Counted from the stretch's first letter, positions 16,770 through 26,286 are shown. The stretch: DNA of 64,000 nucleotides from Stutzerimonas azotifigens (GCF_013522725.1 NZ_JAAMRF010000009.1:124001-188000), one strand, 5' to 3'. Notes: a model not told the origin generated them from the sequence alone. Made by a program: numbers and translations.

Positions 16770-18695
16770 ATGCGCGGTCGACTTTCCAGTTTCGTTGTTT
16801 GCCTGTTCCTTTCTGCCGCCTCCCTCACCTCGCATGCCGCCACACTCAGCCAACAGCGCCAGTACTACGATGAAGCCAAGAACGCGCTCGCCAAAGGCGA
16901 TCGAGGGCCGTACACCCGGTACGCCAGCGTTTTGAAGGATTACCCGCTGACGCCTTATCTGGCCTATGACGATCTCACCGCACGATTGAAGACGGCGAGC
17001 AACAGCGAAGTCGACCGTTTCCTTACCGAGCATGGCGACCTGCCCCAGGCCAGCTGGATGAAACTGCGCTGGCTGCGCCTGCTGGCCCAGCGCGGAGACT
17101 GGCAGCCGTTCGTCAAGTATTACGATCCCAAGCTCAATTTCACCGAACTCGACTGCCTCCATGGGCAGTACCAGCTCAGCCACGGTCAGCTCAACGAAGG
17201 ATTCGCCACCGCCGAGCGGCTGTGGCTGGTCGGCAAATCCCAGCCAGACGCCTGCGACCGCCTGTTCGATCGCTGGGCCGCTGAGGGCCAGCTGACCGAA
17301 GAGCGCATCTGGAAGCGCACCCAGCTGGCCGTCGAGGCCGGCAACTACAGCCTGGCAACCTTTCTGTCCAAGCGCCTGCCGACCTTGCAATCTCAGGCAC
17401 AGCTGATGATCGAGGTGGCTCAGAAGCCGCAGATGCTCAGCCAGGCCAACCGGTTCGCCCCAACCAGCGAAGTCATGGGTGACGTGGTCGGCATCGGCCT
17501 GCGCCGGCTGGCCCGGCAAGATCCTGAAAAGGCGATGGGCATGCTGGAAAGCTATGCGGCCCGGATGAAGTTCTCGAGCGACGAAAGGGTCGCGATCGCC
17601 CGCCAGATCGGCCTGACCTTCGCACGACGGTTCGACCCCAGGGGCCTGCAGGTGATGGCCAGCTATGATCCGGAGCTGCGCGACAACACCGTGAGCGAGT
17701 GGCACGCCCGTCTGCTATTGCGCCTGGGGCGCTGGGATGAGGCCTATGCATTGATCCAGCGTTTCCCGCAGGAGCTGGCCGAGACCAATCGCTGGCGTTA
17801 CTGGAAAGCGCGTAGCCTGGAGCTTGCCCAGCCCAAAAGCCCACAAATCGCCCAGCTTTATCAGCCAGTGGCCAAGGAACGCGACTTTTATGGCTTTCTC
17901 GCGGCTGACCGGATCCAGGCGCCCTACAAGCTCAACCACCAGCCCCTCGCGCTGAGCAAATCGGTGACGGAGAAGGTGCGCAACACTCCGGGCATTCGCC
18001 GGGCGCTGGAGTTCCATGCCCGCGGCCAGATCGTCGATGGGCGGCGCGAGTGGTACCACGTGAGCCGGCATTTCAACCGTGACGAGATGGTGGCCCAAGC
18101 CCGACTGGCTTATGACATGGAGTGGTATTTCCCCGCCATTCGAACCATCAGCCAGGCGCAATACTGGGATGACCTGGACGTCCGCTTTCCGATGGCACAC
18201 CAAGGGACACTGGTACGCGAAGCGAAGAAGCGCGAGCTGCACCCCAGCTGGGTGTTCGCCATCACCCGGCAGGAAAGCGCGTTCATGGCCGATGCCCGCT
18301 CCGGCGCTGGCGCCACCGGCCTGATGCAATTGATGCCGACAACGGCCAAGGAAACCGCCCGCCGCTTCGACATTCCGCTGGCCTCAGCACAGCAGGTGTT
18401 GAACCCGGACACCAACATCCAGCTCGGCGCCGCTTACCTGAGCCAGGTCTACGGGCAATTCAACGGCAACCGGGTGCTTGCCTCGGCTGCCTACAATGCC
18501 GGCCCAGGGCGTGTCAGGCAGTGGTTACGCGGTGCCGAGCACCTGTCGTTCGATGTATGGGCCGAGAGCATCCCATTCGACGAAACCCGCCAATACGTGC
18601 ACAACGTGCTGTCGTACGCGGTGATCTACGGGCAGAAACTCAACGCTCCCCAGCCCTTGGTGGAGTGGCACGAGCGTTACTTCGACGCGCGCTGA
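16770..18695 (+). CDS. slt: Soluble lytic murein transglycosylase
   Basis: 641 residues from the ATG at 16770, which has GGAAG six bases upstream. An ATG at 16746 lacks a binding site. A signal peptide of about 23 residues ends at TSHA. A long superhelical U-domain follows, then the catalytic domain near the end: ITRQESAFMADARSGAGATG contains the catalytic glutamate (near residue 505), and LMQLMPTTAKETAR and AAYNAGPGRVRQWL are the goose-lysozyme-type motifs. It cleaves the MurNAc-GlcNAc bond in the periplasm and leaves anhydro-MurNAc. Divergent from uup. Confidence 0.96.
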   Translation: MRGRLSSFVVCLFLSAASLTSHAATLSQQRQYYDEAKNALAKGDRGPYTRYASVLKDYPLTPYLAYDDLTARLKTASNSEVDRFLTEHGDLPQASWMKLRWLRLLAQRGDWQPFVKYYDPKLNFTELDCLHGQYQLSHGQLNEGFATAERLWLVGKSQPDACDRLFDRWAAEGQLTEERIWKRTQLAVEAGNYSLATFLSKRLPTLQSQAQLMIEVAQKPQMLSQANRFAPTSEVMGDVVGIGLRRLARQDPEKAMGMLESYAARMKFSSDERVAIARQIGLTFARRFDPRGLQVMASYDPELRDNTVSEWHARLLLRLGRWDEAYALIQRFPQELAETNRWRYWKARSLELAQPKSPQIAQLYQPVAKERDFYGFLAADRIQAPYKLNHQPLALSKSVTEKVRNTPGIRRALEFHARGQIVDGRREWYHVSRHFNRDEMVAQARLAYDMEWYFPAIRTISQAQYWDDLDVRFPMAHQGTLVREAKKRELHPSWVFAITRQESAFMADARSGAGATGLMQLMPTTAKETARRFDIPLASAQQVLNPDTNIQLGAAYLSQVYGQFNGNRVLASAAYNAGPGRVRQWLRGAEHLSFDVWAESIPFDETRQYVHNVLSYAVIYGQKLNAPQPLVEWHERYFDAR

Positions 18696-18737
18696 GCCCA
18701 GTCCCGCGTCGGCCTCGCTTCCGGCGCGCGGGCACGC

Positions 18738-19541
18738 TCAGTCGAGAACTTCTACCGGCATGCCCACGACCAGCTCGCCCTCGCCTTCGGCGATCAGATT
18801 CTGCCCGAAGAACACCCCACCCTCGCCCTTGCGATAGGACTGCAAGGTCGCGAGCGGCTCGCGGTCTTCGCCGCGTACGCCTAGGAGTGGGTCGATGGTC
18901 GTGATGATGCAGCGCGAGCAGGGTTTTACGACACGAAACTCTACGGTGCCGATTCGAATCCGTCGCCACTGGTCTTCCGCATAAGGGGCGGCCCCGCTGA
19001 CTACCAGATTTGGGCGAAACCGTGTCATCGGCAGCGGTCGGCCGACTTTTTCTGAAAGGTCGTCCAGCGATGCCTGGCCTATCAGCAGAAACGGAAAGCC
19101 ATCGGTGAAGGCGGTGCGCTCGCCCACCCGTGCATATCCGGTATCGACCTGCATAGCCCGTTCGCTCGGCAGGTAAACCAGACGGCACGGGCGACCTAGC
19201 AATAAGCTCAGCCATTGCGCTGCGTCGTCGCCTGCATCGGGCATCAGCGCGCTTTCACGCCAGATACGCACCCCGCGTAAATCGGCCGTGGCAGCTGGCA
19301 CCTCGACCAACAGGTCCGGCATCCCGTTCGCCTGCAGACGCAACGCCGTTTCTCCGACCCAACGGGCGGTGAGCAGCGCCATGCTAGGCAATAGTCGCTG
19401 AGTGAAGAAGGCGCCACTGGCAGCATCGACCACCATCCAGCGACGGTCGCCGGCCAACCCGATACGCTCGATGCCAGCGCGCTGCAGCGGCTCGGCAGCG
19501 GTGGATTTCAGAGGGAAGCGATACAGGGAGGAAAGGTGCAC
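18738..19541 (-). CDS. MOSC domain protein (YcbX-like)
   Basis: 267 residues from a GTG start at 19541 (AGGGAGG upstream). An N-terminal MOSC beta-barrel (LSSLYRFPLKSTAAEPLQRA) precedes the MOSC domain proper, where FRPNLVVSGAAPYAEDQW and the cysteine in RVVKPCSRCIITTIDP mark the molybdenum-cofactor sulfur/ligand site. FGQNLIAEGEGELVVGMPV closes the domain. There is no C-terminal ferredoxin domain of the YcbX type. Such proteins reduce N-hydroxylated compounds or carry sulfur with the molybdenum cofactor. Convergent with slt across 42 bases. Confidence 0.9.
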   Translation of the reverse strand: MHLSSLYRFPLKSTAAEPLQRAGIERIGLAGDRRWMVVDAASGAFFTQRLLPSMALLTARWVGETALRLQANGMPDLLVEVPAATADLRGVRIWRESALMPDAGDDAAQWLSLLLGRPCRLVYLPSERAMQVDTGYARVGERTAFTDGFPFLLIGQASLDDLSEKVGRPLPMTRFRPNLVVSGAAPYAEDQWRRIRIGTVEFRVVKPCSRCIITTIDPLLGVRGEDREPLATLQSYRKGEGGVFFGQNLIAEGEGELVVGMPVEVLD

Positions 19542-19596
19542 GGACTGCGCCTCGTTTGTTCGGAACGAAAGCGCAGCAGCATACCTCAGGAACCGG

Positions 19597-20529
19597 TCAG
19601 CTTGCCTGATCGAGCAGCAAGCGCTCGCGGATCACTTCGACGAGTCTTTCAGGCTGGAACTTGGACAGGAAGTCATTGCAACCAACCTTCTGCACCATGG
19701 CCTGGTTGAAGCTGCCCGACAGCGAAGTATGCAGCACCACGTAAAGATCGCGCAGGCGTGGATCGTTGCGAATCTCGGTGGTCAGGCGGTAACCGTCCAT
19801 CTCCGGCATCTCGGCGTCGGTGAAGACCATCAACAGCTTGTCGGTCAGCACCTCGCCCTCATCGGCCCAGCTCTTGAGCAGCTTCAGGCCCTTCAGGCCA
19901 TCGCTGGCGGTATGCATCTTCAGGCCAAGCTGGGTGAGCGTCTCGCGCAGCTGCGCCAACGCCACCGAGGAGTCGTCAACCAGCAGCACCTCACGGCCAT
20001 AGGCGCGCTTGAGCACCGGATCGTCAAGGTGCTCGGAGGATATCTTGGTGTTGTAGGGCACGATCTCGGCCAGCACCTTTTCAACGTCGATGATCTCGAC
20101 CAGCTGCTCTTCCACCTTGGTGATCGCAGTCAGGTAGTGCTGACGACCGGCGCTGCCCGGCGGCGGCAGGATCGATTCCCAGTTCAGGTTGAGGATTCGA
20201 TCGACACCGCCCACCAGGAACGCCTGCACGGAGCGGTTGTACTCGGTGACGATGATGGTGCTGCGCTCATCGGGAATCAGCGGCCGCAGGCCGATCGCCT
20301 GGGACAGATCGATCACCGGCAGGGTCTGCCCGCGCAGGTTGATCACACCGCAGACATAACGATGGCGGTGCGGCATCAGGGTCAGCTTGGGCAGCTGCAC
20401 CACTTCTTGGACCTTGAACACGTTGATCGCGAACTGCTGACGTCCCGATAGGCGGAACATGAGGATTTCCAGTCGATTCTCGCCCACCAGCTGCGTGCGT
20501 TGATCGACCGAATCGAGAATACCGGCCAT
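19597..20529 (-). CDS. cheV: Chemotaxis coupling protein CheV (CheW-receiver fusion)
   Basis: 310 residues. The CheW domain fills about residues 18-160 (FRLSGRQQFAINVFKVQEVV, GVINLRGQTLPVIDLSQAIG), and a receiver domain follows from about 180: REVLLVDDSSVALAQL, phosphoacceptor Asp in FTDAEMPEMDGYRLT, conserved Thr/Ser in VVLHTSLSGSFN and Lys in NDFLSKFQPERL. All phosphorylation residues are intact. It couples receptors to CheA, and its phosphorylation is thought to support adaptation. AGGAG is seven bases before the ATG. No other che gene is close, so it is a stand-alone CheV. Confidence 0.94.
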   Translation of the reverse strand: MAGILDSVDQRTQLVGENRLEILMFRLSGRQQFAINVFKVQEVVQLPKLTLMPHRHRYVCGVINLRGQTLPVIDLSQAIGLRPLIPDERSTIIVTEYNRSVQAFLVGGVDRILNLNWESILPPPGSAGRQHYLTAITKVEEQLVEIIDVEKVLAEIVPYNTKISSEHLDDPVLKRAYGREVLLVDDSSVALAQLRETLTQLGLKMHTASDGLKGLKLLKSWADEGEVLTDKLLMVFTDAEMPEMDGYRLTTEIRNDPRLRDLYVVLHTSLSGSFNQAMVQKVGCNDFLSKFQPERLVEVIRERLLLDQAS

Positions 20530-20693
20530 TTCAGGCTCCTAAATGATATCGGGATAACGGAATATCGGCGGCCGGGGGCCGCTCTTGAACCCGTTATCGA
20601 CAGGATTTAACGGAACCTAACCTAGCACAATGCCATCATCGCCGTTCGCCGGGCGCATGTGGTGCCCCGCTATAGGGCACCGCCGATAGGCAT

Positions 20694-21620
20694 TCAGCTG
20701 TCTATCGGCGTGACCGGATCTGGATGGGCCATGAGCAATGGGCAGCGCGGCGGCAGGTGCACACGCAACGCGCGCTCGCGCAGCGAAATCCGCAGCTCCT
20801 TCGCCGCCGTCGGCTCGCCATCCAGGTTGATGTCGATGGCTTCAGGCGCATCCAGCTCGATCCAGGCCATGCGGGCGCTGATCGAAACCGACTCGAGCCC
20901 GCGCAGCCCGCCACTGAGCAGGGTACCCAAGGTGGCCACCGCGTCGGCTGGCGCGGGCACGATGCAGACATCCAGCAGGCCGTCGTCGATCTGCGCATGT
21001 GGACACAGCAGTTGCCCCCCGCCCGCCTGCCGCCCATTGCCGATGCCGAGAGCGAGAAAATCGCCCTCCCACTCGAAGTCGGGACCGCGGAAATGGCCCC
21101 AGGCCGAACTGACTTCGGCGAAGCGTGTGAGACCCGTGAGGAGGTACGCACCACCACCGAGCACTTTCTTCAAGTCTTCGGAGGTATTGGCGGTCACCCT
21201 GGAGCCGAAACCGCCGGTAGCCATATTAAGGAAGATCTGACCATTGACCTCGCCCACATCCATCGGGACCGGCGACTCGTCGAGCAGGGCCAGCGCCTCA
21301 TCGGGTTGCAGGGAGATTCCGGCGGCTCTGGAGAAATCGTTGGCGGTACCGAGTGGCAGTATCGCCAGGCTCGCCTCGGCCTGCTCCAGGACCAACGCTT
21401 CGGCCACATCCCGCAGGGTGCCGTCCCCCCCTCCCGCGATGATCGTGCGGTATCCGGCCGCGAGGGCCTCGCGCACGATGCGCTGACTGTCTCCAGCCTC
21501 CCAGGTCACCCGCACGGCAAGGTCCCAACCCAACTTGCGCCGCTCTTCCACCGCAAGGCGTACATCGTCGTTGAGGGCCTGCTTGCCATGCAGCACCAAT
21601 AAAGCCTTGGGCTCGCTCAT
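20694..21620 (-). CDS. yegS: Lipid kinase, YegS/diacylglycerol kinase family
   Basis: 308 residues. The nucleotide-binding motif TIIAGGGDGTLRDVAEALV is near residue 62, and LAILPLGTANDFSRAAGI and INGQIFLNMATGGFGSRV are the next conserved blocks of YegS lipid kinases, which phosphorylate phosphatidylglycerol or diacylglycerol. Length and motifs match E. coli YegS. AAGGAG upstream of the ATG. A 9-bp inverted repeat (20681-20689 with 20702-20710) overlaps the stop codon and could be a transcript end. The exopolysaccharide locus starts divergently 353 bases away. Confidence 0.92.
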   Translation of the reverse strand: MSEPKALLVLHGKQALNDDVRLAVEERRKLGWDLAVRVTWEAGDSQRIVREALAAGYRTIIAGGGDGTLRDVAEALVLEQAEASLAILPLGTANDFSRAAGISLQPDEALALLDESPVPMDVGEVNGQIFLNMATGGFGSRVTANTSEDLKKVLGGGAYLLTGLTRFAEVSSAWGHFRGPDFEWEGDFLALGIGNGRQAGGGQLLCPHAQIDDGLLDVCIVPAPADAVATLGTLLSGGLRGLESVSISARMAWIELDAPEAIDINLDGEPTAAKELRISLRERALRVHLPPRCPLLMAHPDPVTPIDS

Positions 21621-21973
21621 TACCGCTCCTTCGTTAACCCGTACGTCGATCAGACCCGAGCCAGGCGGTTAAGTTGTCAAGCCCTCGGACCAGTATTTCG
21701 CGGAGCGACGTTCGGACAACTGGCACCTCAACGGTGCCGAACAGCCTGTTGGAGCGCACCGAAAAAGCGCTGTTAAAACAAGGTTTTCGGCAGCTGTGGC
21801 GTAGCTCGGGAATTTCTTTTCAGCGCGTCCGAACGAATGAACTCATTTCAGAGCGGACGGTCGGAGCAGAGGTCCGAATGATGGTCGCTTCTGGCACACG
21901 GCCACCAGACCCGCGCACCGCCGCGTTTCAAATTGAGTATTGAGCTAGCTAGTTAGCTGGGGAAGGAGCCTTT
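21621..21973. promoter_or_regulatory. Divergent region between yegS and the exopolysaccharide locus
   Basis: 353 bases without a supported gene. It should hold the promoter of the exopolysaccharide operon. TGGCAC occurs twice, near 21721 and 21894, but neither copy has TTGC at the sigma-54 spacing. No JUMPstart/ops element is seen on the plus strand. AAGGAG 8 bases before 21974 is the ribosome binding site of the first exopolysaccharide gene. Confidence 0.5.
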
Positions 21974-23407
21974 ATGCGCTTGCAGTCTGTGGGAACCCTT
22001 GAATACGCACATCCGAGTTTCGTCGATTATTTCCTGGCCAGCGTCCGGCTGATTCACGGCCTCACTGCCATCCTGCCCGGACTTCTGCTGCTGGCTTACT
22101 TCCCGGACACGATTACAGCTGGCGGCGTGTTCAGCGCCTTTCTGTTTTTCTTCGCCATCATCAGCGTGGTGATCTTTCAGAGCCTTGGCATCTACAGCGA
22201 AGAAGTCTTCAGTACGCTGCTGCGCTTTCGCGTCATGCTGCTCGCCTGGGCAGCGGCGTTCAGCCTGCTGATCTTCATGCACCAGGGCATGGGCATGTTC
22301 AGCTACCTCGAGCCGGCGCACCTCGCGTTCTGGTTCATCGCCAGCACGGTCCTGTTCGGTGCCGAGCGCCTGATGATGCTCGCTCTGTTCCGCCGTCTGA
22401 TGGCTCGCGGAATGTTCCTGCAGAACGCGGTGATTCTCGGTGGTACCGACAACGGCATCCGCGTGGCCGAATACCTGCAGCACAACCAGGACATCCGCAC
22501 CGGAGTCCTCGGCTTCATCGACGATCGCCTCGAGCGCTTGCCGAGCACCCTCGCTGACCTCCCGCTGCTGGGCAACACCCGTGACCTGGAGCGGATGATT
22601 CGCGAAGAGAAGGTCTCCCAGGTACTGGTCGCCCTGCCCTGGTTCGCCGACAGCCGAATCGGCCAGGTGATCAACGAACTGCGCAAGTTGCCGGTCAACG
22701 TGTTGCTGGTACCGGACATGGTTGCCTTCCGCCACGCCAACAAACGCATCACCGAAGTGGCAGGCCTGCCAACGCTGATGGCATCCGATCTGCCATTGCG
22801 CGGCTGGTCGCCGCTGTTCAAGCGCCTGGAAGACATCATTCTTTCCGGCATCGCGCTGCTGTTCGCAGCCCCAGTGATGCTGATCATCGCCGCTGCCATC
22901 AAGCTCGACTCGCCCGGCCCGGTGCTGTTCCGCCAAAAGCGCTACGGCTACAACAACCGCCTGATCGAAGTGTTCAAGTTCCGCTCGATGTACCACGCCA
23001 AGAGCGATGCCAACGCCGAGCGCCAGACCACCCGCGGCGATGATCGCATCACCCGTGTGGGCCGCTTCATCCGCAAGACCAGCCTCGACGAACTGCCACA
23101 ACTGCTCAACGTGTTCCTGGGCAGCATGTCGATGGTAGGCCCTCGTCCCCACGCCACCGCCACCAAGGCTGCCGGCGTGCTGTTCGAAGACGCCGTGGCC
23201 GAATACTCGGCACGCCATCGCGTCAAACCCGGTATCACCGGCTGGGCGCAGATCAATGGCTATCGCGGTGAAACCGACACGCTGGAAAAGATCGAAAAGC
23301 GCGTCGAATTCGACCTGGATTACATCGAGCGCTGGTCGGTGTGGTTCGACCTGAAGATCCTGTTCTTGACCGTCCCGGCGCTGCTCTTCAACAAGGACGT
23401 GTACTGA
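21974..23407 (+). CDS. Undecaprenyl-phosphate glycosyl-1-phosphate transferase (PslA/WcaJ type)
   Basis: 477 residues of the polyprenyl-phosphate hexose-1-P transferase family. There are four N-terminal membrane helices (about 27-45, 50-70, 80-105, 110-125) and a CoA-binding-like middle domain (VILGGTDNGIRVAEYLQHNQ). The catalytic bacterial sugar transferase domain has RLEDIILSGIALLFAAPVML, VFKFRSMYHAKSD, SLDELPQLLNVFLGSMSMVG and GPRPH. It starts polysaccharide repeat-unit synthesis by moving sugar-1-phosphate, often glucose, to undecaprenyl phosphate on the inner face of the membrane. First gene of the locus. The likeness to PslA is from memory. Confidence 0.92.
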   Translation: MRLQSVGTLEYAHPSFVDYFLASVRLIHGLTAILPGLLLLAYFPDTITAGGVFSAFLFFFAIISVVIFQSLGIYSEEVFSTLLRFRVMLLAWAAAFSLLIFMHQGMGMFSYLEPAHLAFWFIASTVLFGAERLMMLALFRRLMARGMFLQNAVILGGTDNGIRVAEYLQHNQDIRTGVLGFIDDRLERLPSTLADLPLLGNTRDLERMIREEKVSQVLVALPWFADSRIGQVINELRKLPVNVLLVPDMVAFRHANKRITEVAGLPTLMASDLPLRGWSPLFKRLEDIILSGIALLFAAPVMLIIAAAIKLDSPGPVLFRQKRYGYNNRLIEVFKFRSMYHAKSDANAERQTTRGDDRITRVGRFIRKTSLDELPQLLNVFLGSMSMVGPRPHATATKAAGVLFEDAVAEYSARHRVKPGITGWAQINGYRGETDTLEKIEKRVEFDLDYIERWSVWFDLKILFLTVPALLFNKDVY

Positions 23408-23500
23408 CCTTTCTCTATGTCGCTACCGAGCACTGCGCGACGGTGCAATCGGTGTGAACCGGAGTCGCCTACGTACTCCGAAGGACGGATAAGGAACTAA

Positions 23501-23590
23501 ATGAATCTCGTGATTATCTCATTGACGATCCATGACGCAGACACCTCAACCTGCCCCTCGATTCGGTGCGGAGCTGAGTATGTTCAATAA
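23501..23590 (+). CDS. Possible 29-residue leader ORF overlapping wzb
   Basis: ATG at 23501 has AAGGA seven bases upstream, and the frame ends at 23590, ten bases inside the wzb gene, so ribosomes finishing it could restart at wzb. The peptide begins MNLVIISLTIHDADT. No domain is visible. It could be a translational coupling device or chance. Confidence 0.3.
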   Translation: MNLVIISLTIHDADTSTCPSIRCGAEYVQ

Positions 23591-24017
23591 CATCTTGATC
23601 GTTTGTGTCGGGAATATCTGCAGAAGTCCGATGGCCGAAACGTTGCTCGGTCACAGACTCCAGGGAAAAGGCCTGACGATTCATTCGGCAGGCATAGGCG
23701 CACTAGTAGGGAACCCTATGGACAAGACCGCCCATGAAGTATTGCAGGACAACGGACTGGAACACTCGGCGCATCGTGCGCGCCAGGTGGAAAGCGACAT
23801 GCTTCACCAGGCCGATCTGATCCTTGCAATGGAAAACAGTCATATCCAGCACATTCGCCAGATAGCGCCCGAGGTGCATGGCAAGACTTTCCTTATTGGG
23901 AAATGGCAACAGGATCTGGAAATACCCGATCCCTATCGCCAATCCAAACCCGCCTTTGAACATGTCTACAGCCTTTTGACCCAGTCCGTCGAAAGCTGGC
24001 TTCCTTACCTTAAATAG
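23580..24017 (+). CDS. wzb: Low-molecular-weight protein tyrosine phosphatase (Wzb type)
   Basis: 145 residues from the ATG at 23580 (MFNNILIVCVGNICRSPMAE). The P-loop VCVGNICRSP at residues 8-17 holds the catalytic Cys and Arg, and EIPDPYRQSKPAFEHVYS carries the general-acid aspartate. A longer frame to 23532 adds 16 residues absent from the family. It removes phosphate from the tyrosine tail of the Wzc kinase encoded 17 bases downstream. The cycle of phosphorylation and dephosphorylation is needed for chain polymerisation and export. Cytoplasmic. Confidence 0.94.
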   Translation: MFNNILIVCVGNICRSPMAETLLGHRLQGKGLTIHSAGIGALVGNPMDKTAHEVLQDNGLEHSAHRARQVESDMLHQADLILAMENSHIQHIRQIAPEVHGKTFLIGKWQQDLEIPDPYRQSKPAFEHVYSLLTQSVESWLPYLK

Positions 24018-24034
24018 TAGAAGAAGGAACTTCG

Positions 24035-26248
24035 ATGACTACCATGCCTCGCCCTATTTATGAAAACAAAGAGGAGAAGGACATTGATCTTGCCCACCTC
24101 TTTGACACTTTCCTCAACAACCGTGGCCTGATTCTTGGGATTACCGGTTTCTTTGCCGCGCTGGGCATCGCTTACGCGTTATTGTCGACACCGGTGTATC
24201 TGGCCACCGCGCTGATTCAGATCGAGCCGAAAAACGGCCTGCCGAGCCTGACCGACGTCGTGAAGGTCAATCCACCGGTCTCCCCTGCAGAAACCGAAAT
24301 CTCTCTGCTCAAGTCGCGTACCGTCGTCGGCTCCGCAGTCGAGGCGCTCAACCTCGACATCGTCACCGAGCCGCATCACTTCCCGCTTATCGGCGGCTTC
24401 ATGGCGCGCCGCTTCGAACCTTCCGAAGAAGGTGAGCTGGGCTGGTACCCGGCAGGGTTCGATTCCTTTGCCTGGGGTGGCGAGAAGCTGCGTATCACCG
24501 AACTGCTGGTTCCGGACAAGATGCACGGCGAAGAGCTGACTCTCGAGGCAGCTGAAAACAACGGCTTCATCCTGCGTGATATCGACAACGAAGTGGTCGT
24601 CCAGGGCACCGTCGGCGAGTCTATCGAAAACGGCGAGTACCGCATCACCGTCGCGGAATTGCTGGCTCGCCCGGGCACCACCTTCTCGGTCATCAAGAAC
24701 CGCACCTACAACACCACCGAAAGCTATCAGCAGCGTCTGAGCGCGGGCGAGCGCGGTAAGCAGTCGGGCATCATCGGCGTCTCGCTGGAAGATCCGGATC
24801 CGGAAAAAGCCGTTCTGGTCCTCGAAGAAGTCGCCAATCGCTACGTCGGCCAGAACGTGGCACGCAACGCGGCCGAAGCGACTCAGAGCCTCGAATTTTT
24901 GAACGAGCAGATCCCCCAGATCCGTGCTCAGTTGAACGAAGCGCAGACTGCACTGAACAAGTTCCAGACCGGTAACCGCTCGGTGGACATCACGGCCGAA
25001 ACCCAATCGGTACTCGACCGCATCGTCGACCTGGAAAAGCAGATCTCCGAACAGAACCTCAAGCGCACGGAGATGGAGCGCCGCTTCACGCGTCAGCACC
25101 CGAACTTCCAGTCGCTGATGAATCAGATCGCTCAGCTCGAAGGACAGAAGGAAAACCTGGAAAAGCAGATCGGCACCCTGCCGTCTACTCAACAGGAGCT
25201 GCTGCGCCTTAATCGCGACGTGGAAGTAACGTCCGAAACCTACTCGATGCTGCTGAACAAGACCCAGGAACTGGACATCATCCGCGCCGGCACCGTGGGT
25301 AACGTTCGCATCATCGACCATGCGGCGGCCGACATCGAAAACCCGGTCAAGCCGAACAAGCCGCTGGTGGTGATCGTCGCCACCATCCTGGGTGGCATCC
25401 TGGCCGTGCTATTCGTATACGTCCGTGAAGCGCTAAAGCGCGGCGTGGAAAACCCCGAAGAAATCGAGCGCACGGGTACTCCGGTCTATGCGGCCATCCC
25501 GTTCAGCGAGAAGCAGGGTGCGATCGAGAAGCGCCTGGCCAACTTCAAGCGCGACAAGAGCAACGCGTCCTACCTGCTCTCCGTCACAGATCCGGCGGAC
25601 CTGGCCACCGAAGCGATGCGCAGCCTGCGTACCAGCCTGCACTTCGCCATGATCGAGGCGAAGAACAACGTCCTGATGATCACCGGCCCAAGCCCTGCCG
25701 TCGGCAAATCGTTCGTCACCACCAACCTGGCGGCGGTCATCGCCCAGTCCGGCAAGAAGGTGCTGCTGGTCGATGCCGACATGCGCAAGGGCTACATGCA
25801 CAAGGTCATGCGCTGCCAGCCTGACAAGGGCCTGTCGGACATCCTGTCGGGCCGTATCACGCTGTTCGATGCGATCCAGAAGACCCAGCTGAACAACCTG
25901 CACGTGATCAGCCACGGTCAACTGCCGCCCAATCCGTCCGAACTGCTGATGCACGAGAACTTTGCACGCTTCGTGCGGGAAGTGAGCACCATGTACGACC
26001 TGGTGATCTTCGATACCCCGCCGATTCTCGCGGTAACCGACGCGGCCCTGGTGGGCAGCCAGGCTGGTACCACCCTGATGGTTACCCGCTACGGCCTCAA
26101 TGGCGTCAAGGAAATCGAAGCGGCCAAGCGCCGGCTCGAGCAGAACGGCCTGCTGGTCAAAGGTGTGATCTTCAACGCCGTGGAGCGCAAGGCTTCCACC
26201 TATGGCGAGTACGGTTACTACCAGTACGACTATCAGACCACCAAGTAA
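24035..26248 (+). CDS. wzc: Polysaccharide co-polymerase / BY-kinase (Wzc type)
   Basis: 737 residues. Membrane helix 1 at about 28-50 (GLILGITGFFAALGIAYALL) and helix 2 at about 448-468 (VVIVATILGGILAVLFVYV) flank a large periplasmic Wzz domain with a long coiled coil (about 280-420). The C-terminal kinase has Walker A GPSPAVGKSFVTTNLA, Walker A' KVLLVDADMRKG and Walker B LVIFDTPPILAVTDA. The last residues STYGEYGYYQYDYQTTK contain six tyrosines, the autophosphorylation cluster. It sets chain length and links Wzy polymerisation to Wza export. A UUCG-type hairpin follows the stop. Confidence 0.96.
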   Translation: MTTMPRPIYENKEEKDIDLAHLFDTFLNNRGLILGITGFFAALGIAYALLSTPVYLATALIQIEPKNGLPSLTDVVKVNPPVSPAETEISLLKSRTVVGSAVEALNLDIVTEPHHFPLIGGFMARRFEPSEEGELGWYPAGFDSFAWGGEKLRITELLVPDKMHGEELTLEAAENNGFILRDIDNEVVVQGTVGESIENGEYRITVAELLARPGTTFSVIKNRTYNTTESYQQRLSAGERGKQSGIIGVSLEDPDPEKAVLVLEEVANRYVGQNVARNAAEATQSLEFLNEQIPQIRAQLNEAQTALNKFQTGNRSVDITAETQSVLDRIVDLEKQISEQNLKRTEMERRFTRQHPNFQSLMNQIAQLEGQKENLEKQIGTLPSTQQELLRLNRDVEVTSETYSMLLNKTQELDIIRAGTVGNVRIIDHAAADIENPVKPNKPLVVIVATILGGILAVLFVYVREALKRGVENPEEIERTGTPVYAAIPFSEKQGAIEKRLANFKRDKSNASYLLSVTDPADLATEAMRSLRTSLHFAMIEAKNNVLMITGPSPAVGKSFVTTNLAAVIAQSGKKVLLVDADMRKGYMHKVMRCQPDKGLSDILSGRITLFDAIQKTQLNNLHVISHGQLPPNPSELLMHENFARFVREVSTMYDLVIFDTPPILAVTDAALVGSQAGTTLMVTRYGLNGVKEIEAAKRRLEQNGLLVKGVIFNAVERKASTYGEYGYYQYDYQTTK

Positions 26249-26258
26249 CGGTCATCCG

Positions 26259-26286
26259 CTCTCCGATGCGTTCGCGCATCGGAGAG
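26259..26286 (+). other. Perfect hairpin after wzc
   Basis: CTCTCCGATGCG and CGCATCGGAGAG form a 12-bp stem around a TTCG loop, 10 bases past the wzc stop. There is no T-run, so this may reduce or adjust transcription into the rest of the locus, or protect the wzb-wzc part of the mRNA. The remaining bases up to 26524 hold no supported gene. Confidence 0.6.

Noticed and set aside
19597..20529. A broken receiver domain in CheV
   Set aside because: The Asp, Thr/Ser and Lys positions are all intact on reading the sequence.
21715..21910. Two TGGCAC hexamers before the exopolysaccharide locus, possible sigma-54 promoters
   Set aside because: Neither has GC/TTGC at the required spacing.
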